DNA from: Azolla caroliniana
Taxonomy: Eukaryota; Polypodiophyta
Direction of reading: 5' to 3'
NCBI GenBank assembly: GCA_043228905.1
Contig: JBHGNT010000011.1
Span: 372,001-436,000, forward strand
Length of the DNA: 64,000 bases
In this document: positions 30,620-42,616 of the stretch, one piece after another
Numbering within the stretch: the stretch's first letter is position 1
Layout of the letters: each line of letters opens with the position of its first letter
The notes under the pieces: model-generated
What the model was told of the DNA's origin: nothing
Databases searched by the model: none
The model's input: the letters and a program-made list of their open reading frames with translations, nothing else
Translations under genes and position numbers: made by a program

Positions 30620-32467
30620 GGCTCCACGTATGAAATAAAATATGATTAGGGTTTAATTAATAGACTAGTATAACACAAAAATTGTGAGGATTGTGCTAAC
30701 ATTCTCTTAGACCAAATTTCTTTTAAAGCTTTGATTAGAATTAGATTACACATGTCTAGCTTAATGAACATAGCTGACTAATTCCTCCCTATCTTAGGGT
30801 GTTGAACTTTGCAAAGTTCTACAAGACAAAGGACGATTTCAACAAGGTATATGGTTTGTCACTAGGGGTATTCACCTTGCAGTGGTAATAGACAAAATGG
30901 TTACTGATGTAGAGTGGTTGTTAGTCCACAAAGTAACCAGAGTTAAAGATAAAGGTGGAGGTGAAGCATGTATGTCTTGAGTTGTACATGAACTCATCAA
31001 GTTTCACCAAAAAGTGCATCAAGAGATACCTATCAACAATGAGTTTTTAATTGCATTCGAAAGAGTGTTTGCCTACGAGAATTGTCAAATTGAGAAGGAA
31101 GTGTCTAACCCTTAATTGTATAGGGTAACAAAAATGCCTATAAGTGAGGCATTGATAGAACATTGTTGCAAGATGGGAACTTGCAATAGAAGATGGCAAG
31201 ATTTTGGAGTATGGGAGTTGATGATACAACCACCGACTAACAACAAATAGGCAAGGAGACATCACACGGACACAACAATAAAACCAATGTCAATGATACA
31301 TGGGAGACATTGATTCAGTCAATGCTACAAAATGTTCATGAAGCCCATGGAGCATTGGAAGCAACAAAGGCTGACCGAGAGAAAGCAATATTTGATGCTA
31401 GTGTGGAAAGCAAGGTCAGGATGACTATCACATCAATGTGGACCAAGATTGATATTGCTCAACGTAGAGAATCTAGCTAGTTATGGACATCTAGGTTCTT
31501 ACAATGAACTTGGATCGTCTAGGGCTTAAACATGTTGCACAAGCAACAATGTTCCAAAACTCCAAGTCGATGTTGTTACCCATAGCAGATGTATAGGGAG
31601 GTGTAAGGGTGAAAGATGATAGAGTGGTTGTTGTGCATGTGTAATGTATATGAGTGTGAGTGTGAGGATGAGTATGTGTATGAACACATGCACATTTGTG
31701 TGCATGTGTACAAAGATGAGAAAGGGGTAAGTGGTGTAACCATCTACTTGTCTTGTGAACGTTAATTGTAACGGTTACCTCTTGTAGATATGTAAACCCC
31801 AACCATGGGGCATGAAAGGGATAGAAGAAGTTTCCCTCCAATTTGTGTCTGTCTCTCTTTCTCTATTCTCTATTTCTCTCCCTCTCTCTCTCTCTCTCCA
31901 TCTCGCTTCCTCACTCTCGAACCCCCTTTGAAGATCCAACCCCCACCTACCCCCACCTATTAACAATGTCATTATTTCTTGCTCTTCATTCTTCCTCATT
32001 CGATGAATGATAAAGCAATAAAATTTTCTTCAAATTCTAGGAATAATACCAAAATCAAGAAAACAACTAGTATGTTGCCTTAAAAAACAAGTACAATTTG
32101 TGGAGGGAATGGTAAGGTCAAGATAGGAATATGACCTCACCATTCCTGCCCCCTTACCAAAAGTAGTAATTGGAGGACAACGTACGTTGGCTATTCAAGC
32201 CACATGCATTACTTGTGGCTTAGCCATTGTGGACACAATTGCCACCATGTTTTTTTTTCGATAAAAAATATGCTCCATTGGTGGCTGAATTTGATTCCAC
32301 ATACTGAATATGTAACCAAATTATGAAAGCTCTTCGCTCCATGGGATAAAATGCAATGGGCCGCCTTAAATAGTGCCCATCTATTATCTGCCATATCGAA
32401 ATGAGCATGCCCTTCATCTCCACTAAAATTTAAAATGTACATGTAATGAATCTCCCTATAAAATAAG
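30620..32467. other. No recognised gene; broken plus-strand coding-like stretch
   Basis: Around 30930-31260 a plus-strand frame with two stops reads KVHQEIPINNEFLIAFERVF and similar text, which looks protein-like but matches nothing I know. A (TC)n run lies at about 31855-31900 and GT/TG-rich sequence at 31640-31710. Nothing else can be supported. Confidence 0.35.
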
Positions 32468-34400
32468 ATGATCTACATCCTCGTCACCTCAAAAAGAGAA
32501 AATCTGCTTCAATCCCCCACCATCTTCATTCACTCCTTATCACAAAACAAAATTCTGCTTTGGTCAGTTCGCATCAACCATCTCGCTGCTTACCACCAAA
32601 GTCCTGTAAAAATAACAACACAAAGAGTCTCATGTGTTTCTCATCCCCTCAAGATCTGCTTCAGCCATCCCCCACCATCATCACTCCTAACAATCGGCAA
32701 AGGTTCGGTTTGAACCGAACTAAACCGCGAAACCGCAATTTAACGGTTTAACGGTTCGGTTCAAGTTTGGGTTTTTTTTAACGGTTCAGTTTGGTTTTAG
32801 TAGTCTAAAAACTGGGGTTTAAACGGTTTAACGGTTTTTTTATTTTTTTAAAAAATAAAAAATTGTAAAAAAAAATTTTAAATTTGCTTTTAAACAATCT
32901 TTTCATTTTTAGACCTTATCCTCATATTTAGGAACATTTTTAAAAATTTTAAAAATTAAAAATAATGAAATATTGTAAATTTAAAAAATTTAAAAATTTG
33001 ACCTAAACCGAAACTGAACTATGAAACCGCGGTTTTTGCGGTTTAACGGTTTACCGCTTTGAAAATTTGTAAACGGTTCGGTTTAACGGTTTCATGGTTC
33101 GGTTCGGTTTGGTTCAAGTTTCAATATTTTTAAACGGTTCGGTTTGGGCCCTCTCGAACCGAACCGAACCGTTGCCGATTGTTAATCACTCCTAAAAACA
33201 AACAAATTGCTTCATTTAGTCCACATCAACCATCTCGCCAAATACCAACAAGGTCCTGTACCAATAACAACCAAATAAGTGAAAATTATTTCCTCATCCT
33301 CTCATGATCTGCTTCAGCCCTCACACCATCAACACTCATCCTCCCCTCATGACAAATATGCTTCAAACCCCATCGCCATCATCGCTCAACCTATGATAAC
33401 CATAACTTCTTAACTCGACCCACATCTAAAATGCATCTCGTTAACCCACTGGCCATAATAATCCGTTTCACCCCCCCACACCAACATCACTCACCCTGAT
33501 CACAAAAAACAAAAAACCATTTTCGACATGTCCACTTCCACCATCTCGCTATCTCTGATTATCTCAGATTCCCACCTCTTACTGCTAAAATCCAACAATG
33601 GCATGTCCAAATAACAACAAAATAAGTGACAAATGTTTTCCTCCTCCCCACATGATCTGCTTCAACCCTCACACCATCATCACTCATCCTCTAGCCATGA
33701 TACTTATACTTCAAACCCCATCACCAACTAACGCAGCCCACATATTCAACATCTCGTTAACCCCTTTGCCTTGCCGCCGAATACCGGGAAAATCCTGTAC
33801 TGACAACCAAAAAAGAGTGTAAAAAAACAATTCCTCACCTTCTCATAATAAACGGCTTCATCCCCCACACCAACATCACTCATCCTGCTCACAAAAATAG
33901 AAAACCAAGTTCGTCATATCCACATCCACCATCTCGCTACCTCTAGTTATCTTAGGATTTCAACCTATTACCACTAAAATCCACCAAGGTCCTGTCCAAA
34001 TAACAATCAAAATAAGTGAAAAATGTTTTCCTCATCCCCTCATGATCTACTTTAGCCCTCACACATCACCACTCATCTTGCCACTTATGCTTCGAATCCC
34101 GTCGCCATCATCCCTAAACCTATGAGAACCATAACTTAACCCACATCTTCAATCTTCAGCATCTCGCTAACCCTCTTGCCATGTCGCCGATTACTGGTCA
34201 AATCCTATACTAACAACCAATATATGAGTGTAAAAGAAAAAAAACAAAAGTGTGAAAGTCTCATAATAAACTGCTTCATCCCCCACACTAACATCACTCA
34301 TCCTGCTCACAAAAACAAAAAACCAACTTCGTCATGTCCACATCCACCATCTCACTATCTCCGATTATCTCAGGATTTCTGCTGACACTAGTTGAAATCT
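32468..34400. repeat. Tandem array of about 410-bp units, strongly C-rich on plus
   Basis: The motif CCCACACCAACATCACTCA recurs near 33474, 33862 and (as CCCACACTAACATCACTCA) 34281. CATCTCGNTAACCC recurs near 33435, 33746 and 34160, and GTCCTGTACC/GTCCTGTCC also repeats. Units are diverged and partly deleted. The plus strand has very little G. A MITE (32688-33184) interrupts the array. It lies on the 3' side of the minus-strand LINE remnant at 34454-34915, so it could be that LINE's 3' tail. Confidence 0.65.
32688..33184. mobile_element. hAT-like MITE
   Basis: 497 bp with inverted ends TAACAATCGGCAA / TTGCCGATTGTTA and an 8-bp direct duplication ATCACTCC on both sides (32680-32687, 33185-33192). 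The subterminal regions are packed with AACCGAACC/GGTTCGGTT repeats, and the centre is AT-rich without coding. An 8-bp duplication with subterminal repeats points to the hAT superfamily; no transposase is encoded. Confidence 0.8.
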
Positions 34401-34453
34401 TTGTACATTCCAAGAGCCTTCCTACATGCCGCAACCGCCTCGTCCCTGTTAAC

Positions 34454-34915
34454 TCATGTTGTTTGCAGTAAGAATGGTGACGATGGCAGGAACAACCACC
34501 GAGGTGGTATGTAATTCCACCTGACCTCAGCGCCTGCATCTAACATTATAGGAATAGCTGACCAAACTTGGTGAATTCTCCGTCTTTTCCGAATAGTTGT
34601 GTTTTCAAAACCCTTATAACTATCATAATCACCTTTAACCGTATGTACCAATAAGTTCCAAAAAGACTTTACTTGTTCCACAACGTGAGTGTTTTCATCA
34701 TTGTATAACTTGGAACACCTAGCTCTCCAAAGAACCCATAAAGCCAACGAGGAGACAATCTGCCAAACATAACTTCGCGAGAAGATCTTGATTCCATGCA
34801 AGGAACTTGAGGTAGAATATACGTGAAAACTTCTTACATTTAAAGAGAATTGCCACCATGTTGGTGCAACTCCAAGCATGCTAGCATACATATCATTCAA
34901 CTTGTTTTACATTCA
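34454..34915 (-). pseudogene. LINE ORF2 C-terminal remnant
   Basis: A single open minus-strand frame of 148 codons from 34900 to 34454. It shows WQIVSSLALWVLWRARCSKL, then VEQVKSFWNLLVHTVKGDYD and VRWNYIPPRWLFLP. The W-x-I-W-x-x-R pattern followed by a short tail is that of the end of plant LINE reverse transcriptase proteins. Upstream coding is missing. Uninterrupted, so younger than the remnant at 28690, but incomplete. Confidence 0.55.
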
Positions 34916-35174
34916 CTTGTCACACTGCAACAATGTGTTTGCGGGATTGCAACATAGTTCTCTCCCTGAAGAGTGGACAAAATAGACTTGTAAGTTTGCT
35001 AGACTACTATCTACAAAGGATAAGTTGTTGTAGTAGGTAATTGTGTAAGGCATCAAAAAGTGATAGCGAAACATCTAAGGTAATGAACAGTAGTAGCTAA
35101 ATAGATATGGAAGTGGAAGAGTAATAGCTAATTAGCTAAGCCCATGAAAGTCTAGTGGTAGCAAATTACCTATG
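34916..35174. other. No gene seen
   Basis: Short AT-rich stretch with several GTGGTAGCTAA-like repeats. Nothing recognised. Confidence 0.4.
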
Positions 35175-35804
35175 CTAGCAAAGAGTGGTAACTACATAGG
35201 TAAGGCTAGTAAGAGAAGTAGTCAATAAATACGGTGGCTTCTTTACATTTATGGCGTGGGCACTATGTCGCGTAATGTTCGGGTTGTTCGGGCGGAACAT
35301 TCGTATCCGTAGGTGTAGCTTGCTCCTCTTGGTTTTGCTACATTCTTCTGGAATTCCGAGGTCGTTGCCGCTAGTCCCCGAGTGACTCATGACATTGGTC
35401 ATCCTCCGAACTTTCGTAGTAACGCCGTTGGTCCCTATATTGTCGGTTTTTCCCATGTGAGTGAGGCCCATTGAATCCTCCACGATTGTGTGCCGAATGA
35501 CGGTTGTCGTAATGATGCCCCCCTCTACTTTATCAATTAGTAGACCTATATTCATCATCTCCCCGATCTTCTTCATCGGAATATGGGTCGTTGTTACGGA
35601 TGGTTCAGAATGGGTGTTCTTCGTGTGGGTTTCGGTCCGCATACCACAAGTGATCCTTCTGCCGTTCTTGACCATTCTTGCGATATTGCCGTTGTGGTTC
35701 CATGCGACGTACGACAGGTGCAGGTCTGTTCATATTATATTCACATTGCTCCACTGTGTGCGCCTTTGAGTGGCAAATCGGGCAATGAAATTGTATATTG
35801 CATT
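35175..35804 (-). pseudogene. Gag fragment of a further gypsy element ('Z')
   Basis: Minus-strand text includes a zinc knuckle CPICHSKAHTVEQC (C-x2-C-x4-H-x4-C) near 35790-35750, then arginine/glutamine-rich YRKNGQERQKDHLWYADRN, acidic DPYSDEEDRGDDEYR and a second knuckle-like EHYATQCPRHKC near 35260. The same order occurs in gag of element B (CLLCHSKSHTMERC) and element C (CFICEHPGHYATQC). Stops and frameshifts are present. It ends at the presumed 3' LTR of element A, so A may have inserted into Z. Confidence 0.6.
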
Positions 35805-35807
35805 TGT

Positions 35808-36271
35808 TGTTCGGTCGACACTAACTATTTACCGATACAGTATAAGACGAACGTTCATTCCGAACGTTCTATCAAGAAGTTGTGGTTAAACGAATAGAGA
35901 CGTATTGGTTGTAAACTGATCGGTGATAAGAGACACCAAGATCGTTACATAGATAATAAGTTTAGATAGAAGGAAATAATTAACAAGCCAAGATGATTCG
36001 TACACAGTACACCGATTCGTACACAGAGATTTCCTAACTAAACTTTCTATTACTAAATAAACGATAGGTTTTTACAATGCCTTCGGTTCCTTTTATAGGC
36101 ACCCTGAAGGTCTTTTCTCATCAAGAAATACTACTCCTATAATTATCAAGAATTACAAAATTTCATAACTAACTATCTACTTTTCGGCTCTGTGTTGAGT
36201 CATCGATCCGACTCCGACTCCAATTCCAAACTCCTTCTGACTTTGACGCTTTCATACCTATCCGGGTAGCA
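35808..36271 (-). repeat. Element A 3' LTR (probable)
   Basis: About 464 bp, TGTTCGGTCG to CCGGGTAGCA in plus orientation. On the minus strand CCTATAAAAGG (near 36095) is a TATA box. The right end is placed by the GGCACGCCCGTGGG block, which also abuts the 3' LTR of element B. No second copy in the window, so ends are approximate. Confidence 0.55.
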
Positions 36272-38862
36272 CTTGGCACGCCCGTGGGCCAGGACGTTGT
36301 CCGGCGAACCCACGGTATCCTCCACTCCTGCTGATCGTCATCTGAATCTTCGTCTGTGTCGTCGTCCAGGATGTCAAACAATGAAGGTTCTCCTTCGTGC
36401 CTTGGTTTGAAATCAGCATCCTCGTCTTCATCTTCGGTGTCTTCCTCGTTGTCGGTCGATGGTTTTGGTGGTGTTGTTTCCGATGTTCCCAGTCCAGGTG
36501 TCTTGCTTACTCTTTCGGCTTCAATATGGTCCAACGAGACCGACGTATCGACATCATGCTTGTCGAATTCTTGCATGATTCGGTTAATTTCCTCTTTTTA
36601 AGAAGCCGCTATTTCATAGATGTACTTAGCAATATCCTCATGTATAGTAGCTATTGCTTCCTGCAACATCTTGAAGAAGCCTGATCCATGAGCTTTCCGA
36701 TTTTCTTTGTCGGCGCGTAATAATTGAAGTTCTGCATCTTGCGCCGACCATGTTTTCCACCCTTTTTCCAACGATTCGTTGACCAGGTTGAGGGTATTAA
36801 GTTGGTGACGTCGTATTAATGCTTGAACCTTCTCTTGAGTCATACTTACCTCTAACTATGTTGTTGCCAATCTTTTCCGTAAATCAGTAATCACTGTATT
36901 GGTAACTCCTTCGGCTACGTATAGGTAAAGCCTCCTTTGCTCGAATATGTTTTGTATTTCTGCACATTGCCTCTCCAACTTTACTTTCTCTGCATTCTAG
37001 TCATTCTGCTGCTGAATAATTTTGTTGTTGAATTCTTCTATGATATGGTCTCTTCGAGCCAACTATGTTGTGAAACAAACTTCTTGAGTTATCACATATT
37101 CCTCCAGTTCGTCGACTTGTTCCACATATTGCCTTGTATCCTCTTGTTGTTGCTCTAGTTGTCCGTGTAGATCTCGTAACATATTATCTTTTTTGGCTAA
37201 ACATTTGTCGGCTTCTGCTTTTGCCACCTTCAATTGCACCTCCATTTCTTTTACTCTGGTCTCGGCCTTTTCTGCCCTAATTTCTGCTTCCCTTCGCGCT
37301 TGTTCGGCTTGTTCCAACTTTTGTTGTAGTTCTGATTACGAGTCCAAAGGTTGACTTTGTGACTCTAGCTGTTTTATATATTTACTTGCCTTTTCCAAAA
37401 CTACTTGGTCTTTTTGCAGTTGATCCTTCAACCGCTGATTCTCTTCCTGCCGTTGTACACACCATGCATTAAGCACATCTGTTGTTGTTGTTGCCTGCTT
37501 ATACATTTCAGCCATATCCCTGGTGGCTCGACTAGCCTTCTCATACTCTTTGTGGACTTTGACTAATGCCTCATGTAGAGGTGGCATTTGGATAGCCTCA
37601 CCTCTATTCTTTGCATTACGTTGTCGGCCGATTCTGTCCACTTCGGCTTGTTCTTCCAGCTCAACTGCTCCGCTCAACGATTTCTGGATCATTATCTGAT
37701 CCTTGTGTTCTTGGGGCATCCTTTCCGACACTTGTAGTCTTCGAGCTAACCATTCTACCAGTTCATAGGATGTTACGAACTGCAGAATGGCAGCTAGTTC
37801 ATGTGTTGCTGCCGGAATGTCCGAAAAACCAAGTGCTTCTTGCACTGTTGCTGTTGAAGCTTGCCCTTTCTGAAGTCATGTCACGTCATTGGGGTTGACA
37901 CGAGGTACCTGTGGAAATGAAGGAACTTCTTCTGTGTTGGTTTTTTGTTTCTTCTGTGCCGGTTCTTGTTCTGGTTTAGAGTACCATTGGGCTCTTTGTT
38001 TCACCCTTCCTTGCCTTGGCTGTTTCTTGCTGTTGTGTTTGTTACTCAACGGGTAACGACTCTTGTTGTTGCGTCGCTGGTTCCTGCTCATGTTCGGGTT
38101 GTGGTGTCGATTGTTGAAACTATGTCGATTGTTGTTGCTCCAATTCTCTTTGTTGTGTTGGTTCGGACTGTTCGAACTCGGTATGAGTAGTGTCGGCGTG
38201 CACCGACTCTTCCTCTCTCCACTCTTCTCGTGGAACTTGTCGATGTGTTCGGGATGGTTGTACCGGAGGCGGTCGCCGTACCTCCGATCGGTTTTCCGAC
38301 TCTTGTGGCGGAAATAATACCGACAGCCAATGAGCAAAAATGAACACCGTGTAGTTGCTCTCTCCGAGCTTCTGCTGATAGTAATGCCTAGTCGAAAACT
38401 TCGCATTCATAGGTGGCAATAATGAACCCAACCCTTTTCTTAGGCATGCAATAGAATCGGGGACTGACAAACCCTATTTCCAATAAAAATCTTGCAACCT
38501 CATGAAAAAACTCATCCCTACCTCCATATGTCTGATATGTCTTGGCCGAGGGTGAGTATTCTCTGAAGTAAGATCGCAACCCTTCTTCCGATACTTTCTT
38601 TACAACATCGAAGCCTCCTCTTTGCATCCCTAACGCTTGTCGAACCTTTTTGTTTGTAATCTTAGAGACATCGATTTCTTCCATTAGAGCTTCTGCTTGT
38701 GGGTGTGGTTGGCCTTTGCAACTTTGATGAATCCTTGCAGATTTTTATGAATAAGCCATTGGCGCAAATCATCAAAAACTGGTATTGGCATCTCGTCATC
38801 ATCGGTGGATAGAACGTCGCTTGGTGATTGTGAAGGAAAGCTCTGCTGGCGATGGTGAAGAA
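36272..38862 (-). pseudogene. Element A ORF3: N-terminal domain, coiled coil, acidic tail
   Basis: Extra ORF between pol and the 3' LTR. The N-terminal domain starts FDDLRQWLIHKNLQGFIKV, then has RSYFREYSPSAKTYQTYGGR, FFHEVARFLLEIGFV and RVGFIIATYE, each paired with element B ORF3 (for example LKNYFGEYSLASKAYRTQGG and LIIATYEG). A proline/arginine-rich linker follows near 38250. About 400 residues (37845-36600) are heptad-rich coiled coil (RREAEIRAEKAETRVKEMEV). The acidic end has EPSLFDILDDDTDEDSDDD; in A this frame runs on into the LTR to 36169. Several frameshifts. No enzyme motif, signal peptide or membrane segment seen. Function unknown. Confidence 0.6.
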
Positions 38863-39317
38863 TGTTACTCCTTAGGGCTGGACAATAGCCTAACACAGGG
38901 TGTCTATGGAAGACACTTCACCAAACGGGTGTTACGGCGAGATAACTTAGGCTTAACGATTGATCAAACCCTAATCAGTTACTTAAGCAATATGTCATTA
39001 ACTTTTATACACGCGTAAGATAGAGCAATTAGCACAGAACGGTAATCAATACACAGGAATAAGACAATGAACTTCTATTAATTATCCATCAAAATTTTAC
39101 AATGTAATTGGGCCTTTTTATAGGTCACCAGCTCTAGGTATAAAACGGTGCCAACCGGCACCTGTTCGGAACCGGTCCGGATCCGGATCGGCATACCGAT
39201 TCCGGTCCGTCCGTTCACTTCTCATTAATTACTTAATTATAGTAAATTCCCGAATATAATTCCTCTCCCGCATTCTGGTCTTGAATTTCCTTTATCTCCT
39301 TTGCTGACCAGTCAACA
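38863..39317 (-). repeat. Element B 3' LTR
   Basis: 455 bp. On the minus strand CCTATAAAAAGG (near 39120) is a TATA box. Flanked on its inner side by CATGGCATGCCCGTGGG, the block shared with element A. Confidence 0.9.
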
Positions 39318-39370
39318 CATGGCATGCCCGTGGGAAAGTACCTTGCACGTCGAATGCCACTAACTAGCTC

Positions 39371-42300
39371 TTAATCCTCGTCCAAGATATCCAGAATGCT
39401 CTGAACAAGGGATTCTGATGGTTCCACGGGAATCGGCTCCGTCTGCGGCTACTGCTCCTGCTGTTGCGTTAGCTGTTGTTGTTGTTGCGTTGGCTGTTAT
39501 TGTTGCTGTGGCTCCGGCTCCTCCAATCGTTGCTCCTTCGATGGCGTCTGTCCGACTCCCGGTACCAGCGGTTGTTGCGGAGGTTCTTCCCTTGGCTGCT
39601 CTGCCTGCTTTGACTATGGTTGGCTCGTCCCCGCCTTGTCTCCGTCCGGTCCTTGCCCCGACGATAGCTCCTCATCGCTGAGATTGACTGTCGCCGCATT
39701 CTTCGCTGCTTCTTGTCGTAGCCTCTCCCTTTCATAGCTCTCAAACTAGATTTGATTATCCAGCCGATCATCATCTAGTTGTGCTACGAGTTGCCGGACC
39801 ACTGCTAATTGCTCATCCGCCAAAGATACGAAGTCATCCGCCAATTCATCTTTCAGGACAGTGAAGTCCTCCTTGGTCAGCATGTAGCAATCGTCGCCGT
39901 CCTTTATCCGGTTTTCTGCATCCGCCCTCAACAACTGGAGCTCGGCTGTATGTTTTGCCCATTTTTCCCACCATTGCACGAAGTTGTCTTCAATCAAGCG
40001 TTTTATTCTATTTCTCCATGCCTGGATGATGAAACGGATCCGCTCTAGCCCCATCTTTGACTTGTCTTCTGCGGCCTGCCACTCGTCCTTTAATTGCTTG
40101 ATCAGCTTTGCCATGACTGCCTCCTACTCCCTGTAGTGCGACAATTGATTCTGGTATGTGGTTTGCACCCTTTGCAATGTCATTGTCGCTCTCTTAGTTT
40201 CCGCATAATGTTATGCATGGAGCTCCATTTGTTCACGTGCCGCTTCATCTAGTAGCTTTGTCCTTTCAGCCCATTCGCCTGCTAACGTCGTCTCGGCCCA
40301 CTGAACTTCCTGTCGGAGCTCCGCCATCTTCTCCTGCTGCTTCTTGTGTTCCGTATCCAGATGCTTATAGTCACGGTGCAAGTGATCAAAATCATCTTTC
40401 TTTTGCTTCAGCTTCTGGTTGATTTGGTGGCGAACGCGGGCTTCCCAGTTTTTTTGCTGCCGGAGTTCCTCCTTGAGCCTTTCAATCTCCATTTCCGCCA
40501 TTCTTCACAGCTTGTCCTTCTCTTGCAGCACTTTTTCTTTCTCTCCTTAAGGCGGTCGTAAGCTTGGTGTCCTTTTCGCAGATTCTCTTCTGCCCGGCGG
40601 AGGTTATCAATAGTCTTCTGTTCTTCTTCTGCCGCTTTCTCCAAGTCACATTTTCGGGTTCTTAAGGCTTCTTGTGCGGCCAGTTCATCTTTTAGTTAGG
40701 CAAGCTCTTGTGCTTGCGCCGCAACTACATCCGAGACTGGTTCTGTCACTGGGGTCTTATTAATATGTACAGTTGTCGGTGTGTCATTATTCTGTACATT
40801 TACCGGAGCCACCGGTTCTTGTTGCTGTGGTCCTGTTAAGGCCATCTTGGCCAACTCTTCTGTGGCGATTTCCAAGTCTCGTTCTAAGCTCCGGATTCTT
40901 GACCGGGCCGTCTCTAGTTCTCTAGTTGTGGCTAGCAACTGATCCATTTGTGCTTTTTCTTCTGCGTCCATATACTGCCCCACTCCGGCTATTTGGTCCC
41001 CAATCCACCGTCGCCATTGACTATTGGTGCCTTGTTGTTGCACACGCGCGGAGGGTTGGCTGCTGTCACCGCGAGCTAGTGGTTGGTCTTGTCTGGTTGC
41101 CTCGATTTGCAACTTTGGCTCTGGTTGGTCAGTGTGCGGCAGCTGTGGCTCTGGGTGTGCCTCCGTTGGCTTTTTCGGCTCTGGTTGTGCTTGATGTACT
41201 GGTGATGTGGGCAACTGATTCACCAGCTCCTAAATCAAGAGTCTTTCCATGTCCTGACCCGCCGGTATGGCCTGCTGTGCAGGGAGTTCTGTGCCCGGTT
41301 CTGTTCGAACCGGTTCTGCTCTGGTTGTGCTTGATGTACTGGTGATGTGGGCAACTGATTCACCAGCTCCTGAATCAAGAGTCTTTCCATGTCCTGACCC
41401 GCCGGTATGGCCTACTGCGCAGGGAGTTCTATGCCCGGTTCTGTTCGAACCGGTTCTGATTCCACCCTTGGCGCTGGGTTCTCAGTGTGGGGTAACGACG
41501 TCCCATCCTTCTTTGTGTCCGAACACTCCCCGGCCTTGTTTGCGGTGCTCTTCTTCTGGCGCCGCTGGAGGTGCTCCATCGGGTCCTCCTCCACTTCCTA
41601 CTCCTGAGTCCCAAGATTGATCTTCATCCCCAAGGGGTCCGGCTCTTGTTGAACTGGTCGGCGCAATGTAATATTGATTGGCCATGCTGGTGTCTCCTCC
41701 TGCATTTCCGCCTGTTGTTTTTTATTAGCGCGCTCTTTTGTTGCCTTGTCCGTGTCGGCCGCCTTTCCTTTGGTTGCCTTGGAGGCCAATAGTTGCTGCC
41801 GTTTTGAAGCCATTTTCGGGGTGCCTTCGGTCGATCTCCCCCACTTCGTGGTCTTGATGGGCTCAACATGTGGCGCCAATAGTGTGAGCCATTGTGCCAC
41901 CGCGGTCCATATTTTCCTGCCTTCCTTGCCTGTAACGGAGTCAATGGCCGCACATAGACCATCAACAAACAACATCGGCCAGTCCACCTTCACCCCTTCA
42001 TATGTTGCAATAATTAAGCCGGCTCGGTTCTGAGGCATTGACGGGGGTCGAGGGTATACATGGCCGAATTTGTGGAGCACACATGCAATCTCTTGAAATA
42101 AGGCATCCTCGCCGCCTTGTGTCCGGTATGCCTTGCTGGCCAGAGAGTATTCACCAAAGTAATTTTTGAGCTGCTCCGGGGTAGGGTTGTCGATGGTGAA
42201 GATGCCCCCCTCCGGTAGGCCTGTCAAGGCACGAATTGCCTCCTCCGTGATCAGCTCTGTGTCGATTTCCTTGACAATCTTCTCCATCTCTCGGTGCGGT

Positions 42301-42470
42301 GGCACCTCCATAATCGTGAGGAACCCTTCCAATCCATGTTGCCTCAACCACTTCTTGGCTGCTTCAGGAAGTGCTTGGCAGTCCATATCTTCTTCGAGGT
42401 CAGTGAGTGCTGGTGAGGGCTGTGTGTTAGTGGGCTCTGCGTGAGTGGGCTCGCGTCTGATGATCTTCAA
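39371..42470 (-). pseudogene. Element B ORF3: N-terminal domain, coiled coil, acidic tail
   Basis: The best preserved N-terminal part of the three ORF3 copies: 290 open codons (42470-41598). Domain: AAKKWLRQHGLEGFLTIMEV, LKNYFGEYSLASKAYRTQGG, ALFQEIACVLHKFGHVY, RAGLIIATYEGVKVDWPMLF and AVAQWLTLLAPHVEP. A lysine/alanine-rich stretch then a proline/glutamine-rich linker follow. A coiled coil runs to about 39750 (for example EEQKTIDNLRRAEENLRKGH), broken by frameshifts. The C-terminus SLVQSILDILDED ends at 39371. A 140-bp tandem duplication (41179-41458) in the linker shifts the frame. ORF3 sits where env-like genes lie in some plant gypsy elements, but I see no membrane or signal sequence. Confidence 0.65.
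41179..41458. repeat. 140-bp tandem duplication in ORF3 of B
   Basis: Two copies of a 140-bp unit, starting CTCTGGTTGTGC at 41179 and 41319, differing at only a few positions. 140 is not a multiple of three, so the duplication breaks the ORF3 frame. Confidence 0.9.
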
Positions 42471-42616
42471 TCATCTGTGTGCGTTTGCAATTTTCTGTTC
42501 ACAAAATGAGAAGGCCTCCATGCGATGGGGGTTTTCTTTCTACATGTTGGCGCCTTTTTCGATACCCGCGCGTGTGCATGTCGTGTACTAGAATAGCAAT
42601 GAAGTGCCATGTACTA

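Noticed and set aside
30930-31260. Transposase-like gene
   Set aside because: The plus-strand text looks protein-like but has stops and no motif of a known transposase family.
36169-38862. ORF3 as an env-like glycoprotein
   Set aside because: Position fits, but no signal peptide, no membrane helix and no cysteine pattern was seen in any of the three copies; the bulk is coiled coil.
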